In this document: positions 46,611 through 58,979 of the stretch, one piece after another
Numbering within the stretch: position 1 is the stretch's first letter
Layout: every line of letters begins with the position of its first letter
Origin: Aphidius gifuensis
Taxonomy: Eukaryota > Arthropoda > Insecta > Hymenoptera > Braconidae
Reading direction: 5' to 3'
Assembly: GCF_014905175.1 (NCBI RefSeq)
Contig: NC_057789.1
Span: forward strand, 14,808,876-14,872,875
DNA: 64,000 bases
Program-made: the position numbers and the translations under genes
The notes under the pieces: model-generated
What the model saw: only the letters and a program-made list of their open reading frames with translations
The model's database searches: none
Told to the model about the DNA's origin: nothing

Positions 46611-47385
46611 TGTAACGAAATTTATTATTTCGTGGGATCTCGAAATAAATAATCCTCCGAATGGATACTGATTATTTATTTGTTAACGCTTGCGTGTTAA
46701 TAACTAATGAGAATTAGTTAATAACAAATATAAGATCACTAGTGCGAGGCTCAGTGTAGGGTCAAGACTATTATATATGACATCAATGGGGTGGCTGTTC
46801 GATGTTTATAAGATGTCTTGATACGTAAAACCTTATCGCGGCGAATGCTCCACAGGGCCCAGCACTACATAGGAATCGGAGGTGGCTTATATTTATTACT
46901 AGATGCCCGAGGAGTCAGCGCAGAAGACCAATTTTCGTCGTAGAAAGGGATAGAAAATGAGACAGAAAGAAAGATAGAACGCGACGAGATATACTTTCTC
47001 CAAGACCGAGGGTGCGTTCCGTGGCTATCCAGTCCGTACGAACTTCAAAATGGCGACGAAAAAAATGAAAATTCTAATAATGTTAAAAGTTACTATGATA
47101 CATCACTATAGCCAAAGAGAAAGCCAGAGATTTATAATAACTTAAAATATTAAGTATTAGTATTTTTTTCAGGTTTAAGTTGACAGAGTTTCCATTTAAT
47201 TATTTTAAATCTGTCGAATAAATTGGCTAACGTCAAATTTGATCAGATATTTTCAAATGAAAAAAATCAGATCTACCACAACAAAGGATCAAAATATTTC
47301 GAAACTCCGCCATTTTGAAGTCCGTACGGACTGGATAGCCACGGAACGCACCCCGACTTTTCTCGTAAACTATGTTACCTACATT
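46611..47385 (+). mobile_element. Possible solo LTR with nested MITE
   Basis: A GC-richer segment starting TGTAACGAAATTTATTATTT and ending near TTACCTACA, about 430 bp once the MITE at 47010-47353 is removed. TG/CA ends and TTTATAAG at 46806-46813 fit an LTR. No target duplication and no partner LTR are present, so the call is tentative. Confidence 0.4.
47010..47353. mobile_element. 344-bp MITE, GGGTGCGTTCCGTGG ends, CGA duplication
   Basis: Inverted ends of about 45 bp (GGGTGCGTTCCGTGGCTATC... with TTCAAAATGGCG further in) and CGA on both sides (47007-47009, 47354-47356). The terminal GGGTGCGTTCCGT is shared with the element at 48755. Confidence 0.85.
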
Positions 47386-47559
47386 TCATTTAGCGGCATT
47401 TTTTGAATTTACATAGAATATTTTTTATATAAAATTTTATGCTTGTAATTTATTATAATGAATTAAATGACTACTGACAAATGACTAAAAATAGATAATG
47501 CTTACCTGTTAATTTCTACAAAATGAATAAGCCAAAGAAAGTAACGGGTATGAAACTCC

Positions 47560-47960
47560 CTTCCCTTAGACATTTTTCCCATAGCATTTTGTCAATTTAA
47601 AAAAACAAAAAGCTTTGGGAAAATAGCTGAGGAAAGAAAGTTGCCACATGTTAATTTATTGAGAATTAGTTCAGCCAAAAAAATTGACATGTAGGCAACC
47701 TCTTTTCCTTAGCTAATATTTTTCCCATAGCTTTTTATTTATTTAAAGTAACAAAAAGCTATAGAAAGAATGGTAGCTAAGGAAAGGATGTTGCCACATG
47801 TTAATTTTCACAAAATTAATTTAGCCAAAGTAATTAACATGTAGGCAACCTCTTTTCCTTAGCTAATATTTTTCTCATACCTTTTTATTTATTTAAATTA
47901 ATAAAAAGATATAGGAAAAATGGTAGCTAAGGAAACGAAGTTGCCACATGTTAATTTATA
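47560..47960. repeat. Subfamily of CTAAGGAAAG inverted units
   Basis: Units of about 175 bp with GCTAAGGAAA, GTTGCCACATGTTAATTT, AATTAACATGTAGGCAACC and CCTTAGCTAATATTTTTC alternate in orientation. Related to the 25-27 kb array. Confidence 0.8.
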
Positions 47961-48754
47961 CGAAATTAATCAAGTGTCAAAGATCTTCAAGCTTGGTTAA
48001 GAAAAGATTTATCAAGTAAGTTCACTTGATGATTTGTCAAATGATATACAACAAAAACAATTGATCTAAGAACTTTTAAGAGAGCGAAAAAAATGGAAGA
48101 ATGAGTTTGGAATTAATAATGGAAATAACATCAGCAATAAGTCATAATGTTTGGAAATTAAATTATCAACAAAAATCATCAATAAAAATAAATAATGAAA
48201 ATGATAATACAAATCAAAAAGACAAAGAACATGCGTCAGCAATGTTGAAACCATCAGTGTCAGGCACGTTATGAATATCATTGTCATTATCAAATCGTCA
48301 AGAAAGTCTTGATACATTTTTAAATATGTCACAATCAAATGGTATTAATTCTTTTATCAATTGAACGTCTGATTTAAGGATGCATCAATTATGAACACAT
48401 CAAGACCATTTTTTTTAGATACATCAACAACAGATATTGATAAAATTAAGGAAAACGAAAATAACAATAATAAATTTATTAACAATGGATTGAAATATTC
48501 ACAATGTAACGATGACATTGGTGATCGTTTAGCAATGGCTGTTTCAAAAATTTCAACTGAATCAATGATGCAAATAAGTATGTTTAGTGATGTTTCTGGA
48601 AGTAATCCATCTTCTAAAGATTAGTTGGATAATTTAAATGGTGAAATTGACGATAGTTTTTACAGTAATCCCTGGCGGAAATGGTGAGAGCTAAGCCAGA
48701 AGAAAACGATATCGCTTTTGTCGCCAAAGCCAGAGCAAAACCAGAGCAAAGCCA

Positions 48755-49418
48755 GGGGTGCGTTCCGTAGGGGGACCGCGGTCCTTTTTGGCCATAATCA
48801 GAGTGGATCCATAAAGATTAAAAATCTCCCTAGGAATCCCTAAAAAATAACCAGTCTCATGTATACTTTTTTTTACACCTTTCTATGTATGTATTGTTAA
48901 TGTTGTGGATGTGGTGCTTACTGAATTTTGTACTGAATAAAATTATTAAAACAATAAATTTGTTAATAACAGTTAACAAAATGAAAAGAAAAATTACACT
49001 TCAAACACATTATCTATTGACTGATGTCGGTAGTAATTGTTGTTTTTGTTGAAAATGAACAGCAACATCAGCCAGTTTAAGATCTTGAAAGATAACAAAA
49101 ATATAAGTGCTGTCCTAACCTTACATTTGAGTTATGATAGGTTTTGAAGCATTAACTTTGAAAAGAAATACAATTTACAGGCTAAATAATGGAGATAACA
49201 ACAATATACACCGACTATTTTAATTGACAATTTTTTTTTTGATGCCAAATTATTTTTTTCTTTATAATTCGTTAATCATATTTTTCGGTGTTTACGTTTG
49301 CTTATGTTTGTTTACGTTTTCTAATACATAGCAGTGCTGACACTACAACGAAATTAAATTCACCATGATAAACCACGCCTATTTTTGGTAGACCGCGGTC
49401 CTCTACGGAACGCACCCC
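48755..49418. mobile_element. 664-bp nested element, GGGGTGCGTTCCGTAG ends
   Basis: Ends GGGGTGCGTTCCGTAGG and CTACGGAACGCACCCC with GACCGCGGTC just inside. The opposite arm of the host element (near 50967) shows the uninterrupted site, which contains no duplicated bases, so the insertion seems to have made no target duplication or lost it. Confidence 0.83.
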
Positions 49419-49859
49419 TAAGATAATAAATACAGAATATTAACGATATCAAACGTTAATTTGGGCTTTATATAGATATATTATTTAAATTCAATTACTA
49501 TTTAACTTATTTTTGGCAATAATATTGATGTAAAGAGATAAATATAAGTAGAACAAGTAATGTAAAAGTTGATAGATTTTGACGTTTTGAGGTTGACTTG
49601 AATCGGTTAAACACAAAAAGCCCTAGCGAGAAGCAATAGCAAATCCGGACCTTTTCCAGAGTAAAGCCAGACTTGTAAAAAAAACATTTATTTATATAAA
49701 TAAAACTAACTATTAATAAACAATATTAAATTAATAAATTTTAATGACTTTGAGAGACTTTTTTATTGTTAAAATTATATATATATATATATTATATTTA
49801 ATTAATAATTATATATATAATTAATTTTTAGCGTGAAAAAAAAAAAAAAACACATCAAG

Positions 49860-50760
49860 TCTGGCTTAACTCTGGCTTTACTCTGGCTTTTGTATTGCCA
49901 GAGATTGATGTGTTTTTTTTTTTTTTTTTAAGCGAAAAATTAATTTCAATATTAAAAAAGTCTCTAAAAGTCATTAAAATTTATTAATTTATTATTGTTT
50001 ATCAATAGTTAGTGCTATTGTTATAAATAAATGTCTTTTTTACAAGTCTGGCTTTACTCTGGCTTTGCTCTGGCTTTTGTCTGGTTTTACTCTGGCTTTA
50101 CTCTGGCTTTCCTCTGGCTTTTGTATTGCCAGAGATTGATGTTTTTTTTTAAAAAAAAATTTTAATAAAAAGTCTCTAAAAGTCATTAAAATTCATTAAT
50201 TTATTATTGTTTTTTAATAATTAGTGATATTGTTATAAATAAATGTCTTTTTTACAAGTCTGGCTTTACTCTGGCTTTGCTCTGGCTTTTGTCTGGTTTT
50301 ACTCTGGCTTTACTCTGGCTTTCCTCTGGCTTTTGTATTGCCAGAGATTGATGTGTTTTTTTTTTTTTTTTTAAGTGAAAAATTAATTTTAATAATAAAA
50401 AAGTCTTTAAAAGTCATTAAAATTCATTAATTTATTATTGTTTATTAATAATTAGTGATATTGTTATAAATAAATGTCTTTTTTTCAAGTCTGGCTTTAC
50501 TCTGGCTTTGCTCTGGCTTTTGTCTGGTTTTACTCTGGCTTTACTCTGGCTTTCCTCTGGCTTTTGTATTGCCAGAGATTGATGTGTTTTTTTTTTTTTT
50601 TTTAAGCGAAAAATTAATTTTAATAATAAAAAAGTCTCTAAAAGTCATTAAAATTCATTAATTTATTATTTTTTATTCATAATTAGTGATATTGTTATAA
50701 ATAAATGTTTTTTTTACAAGTCTGGCTTTACTCTGGAAAAGGTCTGGATTTACTATTGCT
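49860..50760 (+). repeat. 212-231 bp tandem units of CTGGCTTTACT words
   Basis: TGTATTGCCAGAGATTGATG recurs at 49891, 50122, 50334 and 50565. Each unit has five to seven CTGGCTTT(A/G/T)CT words, a T-run of variable length and an AT-rich linker with AAAAGTCATTAAAATTCATT. Confidence 0.9.
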
Positions 50761-51379
50761 TCACGCTAGGGATTTTTGTGTTTAGTCGATTCAAGTCAAC
50801 CTCAAAACGTCAAAATCTGTCAACTTTTACATTACTTGTTCTACTTATATTTATCTCTTTACATCAATATTATTGCCAAAAATAATTTAAATAATAATTG
50901 AATTCAAATAATATATCTATATAAAGCCCAAATTAACGTTTGATATCGTTAATATTCTGTATTTATTATCTTTGGCTTTGCTCTGGTTTTGCTCTGGCTT
51001 TGGCGACAAAAGCAATCACGCCAGTTCTGCCAGGGATACTCTTACTAATACAAATAATACTTTTACGTCTAAATCGTTGAATGTATTGGGCAAAAAACAA
51101 TAATGATACTTTTACTGAATCATTGAATGTTTTAAATGGTAAAAATTTGAGACTTTAACTTTATTTAAAAAAACAAATTATGCCACATTCACTGAACTAG
51201 TTGATGTTTTATCAACAAAATATGATAAAATTGTTGATTCATGTTTATTGAATAATATGTCAATAGAAAATAATGAGACATTCACGGAATTATTAGATAG
51301 TTTGTCAAAAAAAAAAAATTTTTGTGAGCCATCTAGACTCGCCGGTTTATTATGTGTAAACATCTTCGGCGTGTTTTTA

Positions 51380-51445
51380 CGAAAAATTCCTACAAATGCG
51401 CAAAATGGTTAAAAATGGAGTTGAAATATGAAAAAAATGGCTATT
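51380..51445 (+). repeat. Dispersed repeat, partner at 11505-11570
   Basis: Same orientation as the 11.5 kb copy: GAAAAATTCCTACAAATGCGCAAA and AGTTGAAATATG. Confidence 0.7.
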
Positions 51446-51464
51446 TATCGGTTATATGTCGTGT

Positions 51465-54415
51465 AGTTATTGCAATAACGAATAATTCTCAAATTTAATG
51501 ATGGTAATCAATAGAAATCGGCGGGAAGAAGAAAATGTCTTTAAAAAAACTTCGATATCTCGAATAGTTTTCGAGTTATAATATTTTTAAAAATTTCGAT
51601 ATACTGATTTTTTTGTTTTTTATTAATTTAATAATAGAAGTCAATGAAACTCATCAAGGAGAGAAAAAAATGAATACAATTTTTTGATCGCGCGAATAGT
51701 TTTCGAATTATCGATATCTTTTTAATGTTAATAATAATTTTTTTCATAATTGATAATATAATGGAGCTAAGTCAAAAAATATAGCTGAGTAAAAAATATA
51801 GCTAAGTAAAAAAAATAGCTAAGTAAAAAATATAGCTAAGTTGAAATTTAGCCGGTAAAATTATGTAGATATTGTATGTTTGGCTATAAATATATAGGTA
51901 AGTAAAAAAAATAGCTAAGTAAAAATTATAGCTGGTAAAATTATGTAGATATTGTGTGCTTAGCTATAAATATAGCTAAGAAAAAATATAGCTAATTAAA
52001 AAAAATAGCTAAGTAAAAAATATAGCTAAGTAAAAAACCTATCGACCAAGTAAAAAAAACTTGGATATATTCATTATTTTCGAAAAAAAAATATATATTC
52101 GTGCTTAACAATACGCGACAATCAATAATTAGCAGTTTTTATTCGAAAAAACAAAAATTGTATACATTTAAAAAAAAATATCGATAATTTGATAACTATT
52201 CGAGATATAAAAATTTTTATTCGGGCTTTTTTTTTAGCTTGGCGAGTTTTATCGATTGCCTTTATTAATATTAAAAAGAAAAAAAAAATTAAATATATCG
52301 AAATATATAAGTAATTATAACTCGAAAATTATTCGAGATATTGAATTTTTCTATGTTGACTTTTTTTTTACTTGACGAGATTCATTGATAGCTAGAAATG
52401 CCGCGATACGATACGATACGATAATTGGCTGATTATCGTATCGTGTCGCGAAAGATGATTGTCGTTATCGTATCGTGTCGTCTAAAAATTCGACAAAAAA
52501 TCGGATTATCCTGTCGTCTTATTATCGTATCGTCATAGGTGTTGTCGTATCGTATCGGGTATTATTGACATTATCGACGATAATTTTTTTGTTTGAGTAT
52601 AATTTACAGGGAAATTTTAAAATATTTTTTGCATACAAAAACATTATAAAAGCAGGAAGAATTATCTTAAGGACAATAAGTAAATTACATGAATTATCTA
52701 AGTAAAAATTATTATACTCAAAATTTATTATGTTTAAATTCATGGTTTAAAAGTTCATTGGCAAATAATATTGAAAAAAAACCTGAAAACCAAATTAAAA
52801 AAAAAAAAAAGATCTGGTAACGCTTGTTGGGGCGTGTGGCCCGCGTTACCGTTGAAAATTAAAAATTTTCAATACTTCGGCTAGGGCCGTGTTAAATTTT
52901 ATTCCTTAAATGGTTTTTAAAAGTAACAATACAATAATAGTACATTTTTTTTTATTTTTCTGAAAATCGATTTTTTGTTTTTTTTTTGTTCAAGTTAAGG
53001 CAAGCTATAACTTCTGTTAGAATCAACGGAATGACTTCGTATTAAGCTCAAAAAACGTAGTTTTTAAAACTCTATCGCCCCTTAAGGAGTTTATCCTGAT
53101 TCCAATTGTCAATTTTTTTCTATTTTTGAAACAAAAGAGACAAAAATATTTCAAAAATTCTATTTTTTACTATTTTATGAAAACTATAATTTTTTTTGAA
53201 AAAAGTTTCGACTAAAAGTTGTAGGATTTTACCACACATGCTTTTTAAGTCTTATACAAAGTATCTAGGACGATTTTGTCGAAAGTTAGAGCGTTTTTCA
53301 GAAATTACTCGAAAACTAGGAATGCAATAACTTTTGATAAAACTGTAGTAGAGACTTCGTATTAGGCTCAAACAACGCGTCTTCTGAAACTCCATCGCCC
53401 TTCATGAAAAAGAGCATTATCTGTTCAGTCACTTTTTTTTTTTTTTAAAAAAACTAAATTTAAAAAAAAAAAAAAATCGGTTTTTTTTTAATTTTTATAA
53501 AAAATATGATTAATAGATCAAAATTTTTTCGGAGAGGCGATAGAATTTTCGAATACGCATGTTTTAAGCCTAATATAAGCCTAATATAAGCCTAAGTCTC
53601 TAACACCATTTCATCATGAGTTATCGTTTGCCTAAAAAATGAAAACGGCACAAGCTATAACTCAAAATAGAGTTGTCGCAGAGGTTTCATATTAGGCTTA
53701 AAATAATCGTTTTTCAAAATTCTATAACTTTTTCAAATGAATTTTTATCGTACGAATAGTATTTTTCGTGCAAAAAAAAAAAAAAAAACACAATTTTTTT
53801 TTTTTCGTTTTTCGGGAAAAAAAAAAATGGCCGAATAGATAATGTTTTTTTTTATTAGGGGGGATAGAATTTCCAGAGCCGCTTTTTTTGAGCCAAATCT
53901 GAAGTCTTTACGACAATTAGTTTAGAAGTTATGAACGTTTTTTTTTTTTGGGGGATAAATCCAATACTGCGGCTGAGCCTTTCGGCTCCTAGCCTCCGTA
54001 ATATTATAACACATGCAACAACGGTTTATATAATTTATATAAAATTATTATTAATTATCATATTATTATAATTTATATTACTTTCATATTGTTAGCTTAA
54101 TATGTATCTAATATTATATGTTGCAGTAATCAATTTTTCTTTAATTTAATATTTTGTGGAGTTTAACAATATGAAAATATTGCTTTGATTTAAATGTATA
54201 TTTTTTCCGACATTATCGCGATAACACGATAATTTTATCGGTTATCGTCAGTCAAATATCGTATCGTGTCGTGACGACGATACGATAAAAAATGGCATTA
54301 TCGTATCGTTGTCGTCATTATCGTATCGTCTTGTCGCGATATTATCGATTATCGCGGCATCTCTATTGATAGCCATTATTAAATTTGAGAATTAATCGTT
54401 ATTTCAATAACTATA
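51465..54415. mobile_element. Foldback host element around a hAT insertion
   Basis: GTAGTTATTGCAATAACGA with AATTCTCAAATTTAATGATGG at the left is inverted to CATTATTAAATTTGAGAATT...GTTATTTCAATAACTATAC at the right. An inner zone at 51770-52040 repeats TAGCTAAGTAAAAAATA about ten times. Segments with CGAATAGTTTTCGAATTA are also inverted across it. The hAT element 52393-54365 sits in its right arm. Confidence 0.75.
52393..54365. mobile_element. hAT-type element, 1.97 kb, duplication TTGATAGC
   Basis: Ends TAGAAATGCCGCGATA and ATCGCGGCATCTCTA. The 8-bp duplication TTGATAGC is perfect at 52385-52392 and 54366-54373. Subterminal zones (to about 52560 and from about 54200) are dense in ATCGTATCGT words, as expected for transposase-binding repeats. 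The middle has three diverged units of about 330 bp (ATAACTT..., GA(C/G)(T/G)TC(G/A)TATTA(G/A)GCT) at about 52995, 53325 and 53650. No transposase frame survives. Confidence 0.92.
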
Positions 54416-54419
54416 CGCA

Positions 54420-54550
54420 CATCACCAATACAACTTTACAAGTATAGTTCGGACGCACCGTTTGGCTTGGTGGCCGGACTAGAAGCGAAGAGAGCGGAGT
54501 CTCAAGCAACAAGAAGAGAGAGTTCTCTTGTACCCACACATATACATATG
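54420..54550 (-). repeat. LTR fragment of the 3.1-6.4 kb retrotransposon family
   Basis: Matches the LTR interior from ATCACCAATA through GTTCGGAC(G/A)CACCGTTTGG and AGAAGCGAAGAGAGCGGAGT to CCCACACATATA. It is truncated at both ends and abuts the foldback on its left. Confidence 0.88.
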
Positions 54551-56380
54551 TGATTATATATTTCGAAAGTAATCATATATGTTTTTATAAACAAACAATG
54601 TATATAATATTGAATGGATTCAAATAACATTTTAAGCTTGGCCCATTTATTTATTTCATTTTGTTTTTACTACTTTTTCTTTTATATTTTATTAATATTC
54701 AACCTTTCTTTATTTTTAAGTTACCACTTTGTGTCTGTTTTTTAATTTTTTTAAATTAATTTAATATTAATTTTTTCGTACCTAAAAATTTTATTCTTAA
54801 ATTTATAACAAAGCCCAGATTAATTTTACACTACTCTCATTACCTCGTGATTAATCTCATTTCTCTTTTTTTTTTTTGTTGCTTATTAATTTTATATCGC
54901 GAAAAATTATAATTTTAAAATAATCTAACAATTTTTATTTCATTTAATTAAGTATTGAAATTTTTTTCTATTTTTTTTTCACAAAAAAAACAAAAAAGGA
55001 TATAAAATCATGATTTTTTTTAGCTAGAAATTTTATACACATTAAACACATACATCATAAATTTCAAACATTCATATTTTTATATAACTTATTGATCCAT
55101 TTATTTTGTAGAATTTTTTTCGATGTTTAAATATTAAATTAATTCATGTAATAAATATATGAAATATTTCTATAATAAAATATTTTGAACTATTTTCAAA
55201 CTTTAAATTTGTGATAAAAAAGCTTTCTGCAATATTAATCGATTCTCAAAACATTCATATTTCCTGCAATACCGACTGTCTTATAAATTCGGATGAATCA
55301 GTATTTAGTGTAATTTCGATTGAGTATATTACAATATTGCGTGAAAAAACAAATTTGTTTGAACTAATAATTAAATGATTTTCTGATCGCCTAATTGATC
55401 ACATACAGATAATTAATTGATTGATAACATAACAGTTTGTAATTTGCGAGTCCTTAATTAATTAAGTAAATTTTACTGCTCAAAAAGGCATCAAATTTCT
55501 TATACATATATCATTAATTGAAAAATAAATAATTATTATTGTATTAACTGGATGCAATTTGAGTTTGAAACTAATAAATGTACACATACAAATCGTCTTA
55601 TAAAAACGTTAGTCATAAGTTGGTTTTCAAATGTTAAGAGCTCTATTTTATTTATTATTATAAGGAATATATATTTTTATAAAAATTATAATTTGAAATT
55701 TCAATTGATACGTGAATTAAAAATGTGTAATTATATTTGTAGCAAAACATGTTAATCGTAAGTATCATTATTGTGATACTTACGTTACCACGTTGAGTAA
55801 GAATAATTTTGTTCATTTTATTGGATAGCTAACTTTTTTTCGACTATTTATAGTTTTTAAAGCAATTTTCACGTGTGTGAGTTTAGTATTAGCATTTTAA
55901 CATTTCGAATATTTTACTTTTTTTAGTGAGTGACATTATCAAATATAGAAATGTGTGAAATGTGTTTTTTTGAAATATATATGCTTTCAATAATTCATAC
56001 TACAGAAATTAAGCTTTTTTACAAAATAATTATAGTGTAATCTATAATTCTATGAATAATTCAAACAGGTAATATTGAATTACTATATATATAGTGTTCA
56101 TATGGAAACAACGCTAGGGATTTTCTATTTCTTTGAATTCTACACCGCAGATAGTTTCAAGTTGGCTCCCGTGGCTTCAAGCCCTTTTATCTGAGAGTTT
56201 CAGCAGAGTGTTTGTATACATACAAGAAAAATTTTCATAAACAAACAATTTCAAAAACCATTATGGATAAAAAAAAAACTTCTGTATAATTCAAATGATT
56301 ATATGGTTTTGAAAACTTCTGATAACTGTCCAATACTTATATGTTCAATTATCAGTTTCAATAGAATAACTAATAATGCA
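54551..56380. other. AT-rich, no gene seen
   Basis: No repeat partner was recognised. A 30-codon plus-strand ORF at about 56104 is too short to support. Confidence 0.4.
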
Positions 56381-57265
56381 CAGTAAAAAAAAAATGTAAA
56401 ATTTAACATTTTTTGGATGTCAAAATCGGTCTACACTTTTTAAAATGTCAAATTCAACTTTTTGTTGAGTGTTAAATTTTAACACTTAAAAAGTGTTAAA
56501 AAATTAACATTTGAAAAAATGTCAGGATTTACCATTTAAAAAAATTTTAAATTTAACATTTAAAAAAGTGTAGACCGATTTTGACATCCAAAAAAATGTT
56601 AAAAATTTGACATTTAAAAAAATGTAAATTGTCTTGAAGAAAATATGCATATAAATATGATTATGTTTTCAATTATTTATTTTAATCTTTTCTTTATTAT
56701 AAAACTACAAACAATCACACAAACTATTAATAATATTATTAATATTCACAAAATAAATTCATTTATAGTAAAATAGATATATATATATAAGTATAATATA
56801 AACAAAAAATTGACACAAACGAGCAAAATCATAGGTTAGGTATGACATATTGGTAATAAAAAGTAGATAATTAATTATTTCGAATGGATATGATCTCGAT
56901 AAAACAAAAAAAAGATAAACTGAAGAATAACTTATGTTTTGTAACTTCTTTAATTATATTATTCATTTTTATAATATGTATTAAACTTATTTCTGTAACA
57001 CAGAGTTTTATTTGGCGTCGTTCGCTAGTAGAAGCGAAGGAAAATAATTAAATTTAACATTTTTTTAAGTGTTAATGTCATGTGTAAAATAAATTGACTT
57101 TTTTTAAATGACAAATTTACATTTTTTCTAATTTTTACATTTTTTCAGATGTTAAAGATGAAAAAAAGTTAAATTTTCATTTAACGCTTTAAGCGATGTT
57201 AAAAATTTAACATTTTTATTTTAACAGTTACATTTTTTTTACATTTTACATTTTTTTTTTTACTG
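56381..57265. mobile_element. 885-bp element with CAGTAAAAAAA ends
   Basis: Ends CAGTAAAAAAAAAATGTAAA and TTTACATTTTTTTTTTTACTG; TA on the right, CA on the left. Subterminal zones iterate ATTTAACATTTTTT and GTGTTAAA words. Non-coding. Confidence 0.82.
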
Positions 57266-57384
57266 TACGCCGATGTATAAGAACGCTGAATAGTTTACGT
57301 GCTCTATCGTTAGGTCGTGCTGTTCATGGCCCAATTCTATGTTTAAGTGTTATAAAAGCTATAGTATCTAGCAATAAGACCTAG

Positions 57385-57501
57385 CTACATCAACATGTCA
57401 TTCTCTTTATTCTCCTCAATGCTTGTCGAAGAATCACTATTAAATACGGCTTGATAAAAAGGCTGTACAACATGGGCAATCATCAATACAGCTTCAAGAT
57501 C
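57385..57501 (-). CDS. Terminal coding exon of an unknown gene
   Basis: After a minus-strand acceptor (TTTGACTTTCAG) a 38-codon open segment ends in TAG at 57385-57387. It starts DLEAVLMIAHVVQPFYQAVF and ends with an acidic tail rich in Ser, Glu and Asn (SIEENKEND). Codon use and composition are unlike the surroundings, and it is 117 bp with a clean phase-0 reading. I did not find its upstream exon, which should lie at higher coordinates or beyond the window. It could be an alternative last exon of the gene ending at 63691. Product not recognised. Confidence 0.6.
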   Translation of the reverse strand, partial: DLEAVLMIAHVVQPFYQAVFNSDSSTSIEENKENDMLM

Positions 57502-57707
57502 CTGAAAGTCAAATGATGAATTATTTATGAATTTTCAATAAAAAAAAACCAAATGAATATTTTTCAATGTTCACAATAAATATGCAAATTTTTTATAAAT
57601 ATAATTATATATCTACCATTTTGATTCTCAAGTAATTATTGTTACACTTTTTTATTTTGTTATAAGTAGATTCGCTTCAAAATAAATAATGGTTCGTTTA
57701 TGCCAAA

Positions 57708-58685
57708 CCCAGGTAGGAGTTCTCGGGCTTGAACAACTGTGCCAGGCTTGTGCGAGGGTTGTGTATCAAGCCTTGGGAGCACAGGCTTGACACAAGCTTG
57801 TGCCCATTGTTTTTAACCGGCCTCACACAGGCCTCAATGGTCCAAGCCTGTGTCAAGCCTGTGTTTTTTGTTTTCCCCGGCCTCACACGAGCCTTGTTAA
57901 CACAGGCTTGACACAAGACCAACCCCGTTGTTTTCAACCGGCCTCACACAGGCCTCAAAAGTCCAAGCCGGTGTCAAGCCTGTTTTTTTTGTTTTCCCCG
58001 GCCTCACACGGGCCTCGTTAACACAGGCTTAACACAAGACTGTCCCTGTTGTTTTTCCCCGTCTCACACAGGCCTCAATAGTCCAAGCTGGTGTCAAGCC
58101 TGTTTTTTTTGTTTTCCCCGGCCTCACACGGGACTTGACTTGTCCATATATTCAATTTAAAAAAAATTATATTAATTAGATCTATAAATTGTAAATAGAA
58201 ATTTTAAATAACAATTATTAGGTTTTGACTATCGTGCCAGGCCTTTACAAGGACTGTGAATTGACTCTCGAATAAATTCATTGATATAAAAAATTTTGAC
58301 TGACTCTTTCATTAATACCCCGGATGTTGACTTGATAGAGCATTGGAGTTCCACGTGAGTGACCTAGGATCGATCCCCCGTTATGTCGTTTATTTTCGTT
58401 CATATAATTATCGTTAATTCAAATTGTATCGCGTAAAAAATAATAATGTCAACTGAATAAATTAATAATAATTGTTTATTTATATTTTTTTATAATTTTT
58501 TTTGTCAAGCCTGGGAACACAAGCCTGTGTCAAGCCCGATACACTAGTCCGACACCAGCAAATACATCGTGAACATTCTAGAATCCAGACTTGACACAGG
58601 CTTGTGTCTCAGGCCTGACACAGGCCCGAGAGCCGGGTAATCAGGCTTGTCCCAGGCTTGTGCCCGTCGTCACTTCCTACCTGGG
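57708..58685. mobile_element. Word-iterated CCCAGGTAGGA element, second member
   Basis: Ends CCCAGGTAGGAGT and TTCCTACCTGGG with AA outside on each side. The body has GGCCTCACACAGGCCTCAA, CAAGCCTGTGTCAAGCCTGT and similar words with a 120-bp period (ACAGGCTTGACACAAG at about 57782, 57902, 58023). Several overlapping ORFs in it are artefacts of the repeat. Confidence 0.87.
58317..58384 (+). repeat. tRNA-like segment in CCCAGG element
   Basis: CCCCGGATGTTGACTTGATAG and GGATCGATCCCCC correspond to A and B box regions, homologous to 21440-21511 with CCACGTGAG conserved between them. Confidence 0.6.
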
Positions 58686-58979
58686 AATATGAGCACAGGT
58701 AGGTTATATCCATGTACTTTGTAGTTTGTATATAGCAAAAAATAATATGATAGCCAGTGTTACTACTTCGGGAAACAGATTATTCCTGAAATATTTTTGC
58801 CGGTGTTGTAGAGTGGAAAAAGTAGATGGGAAAACAATTCGTGAATAAACGAGTGCACCCCAGACGTTAGAAAACTTAGTTGTGGTAGACATAAATTGTT
58901 TTATTTGCAAACAGTTTGAAATGAAAAAAGTAACAAGTAGTGCAAAGCACAAAGAACCATTTTTAAAAATAAGAAACTT

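Larger units (their letters stand above)
48663..51042. mobile_element. 2.38 kb TA-flanked element with CTGGCTTT word array
   Basis: Ends CAGTAATCCCTGGC and GCCAGGGATACTCT, TA outside on each side. Long inverted arms (AAAGCCAGAGCAAAACCAGAG, ACGTTAATTTGGGCTTTATA) flank a central tandem array. The left arm contains a nested element at 48755-49418. No transposase frame. Confidence 0.82.
47970..51362 (+). pseudogene. Decayed repeat-protein gene, split by a 2.38 kb element
   Basis: Ser/Asn/Asp-rich coding relics in shifting plus-strand frames run 47970-48660 (an open piece at 48391-48624 and earlier pieces with stops) and resume at 51044-51362. The second part has an imperfect repeat of type NN(D/E)TFTE..(L/S)..L, at least three or four copies, and the first part ends with a matching LDNLNG. 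The intervening 48663-51042 is a TA-flanked element. Stops and frameshifts show it is dead. Parent protein not recognised. Confidence 0.6.

Noticed and set aside
48066..48338. 90-codon minus ORF opposite the repeat-protein relic
   Set aside because: The plus strand carries the protein-like signal; this frame is its complement.
57698..58021. Three overlapping ORFs in the CCCAGG element
   Set aside because: Caused by 120-bp tandem words without stops, on both strands.
58704..58952. 82-codon minus ORF
   Set aside because: Composition is hydrophobic-random and no splice or homology support was seen.
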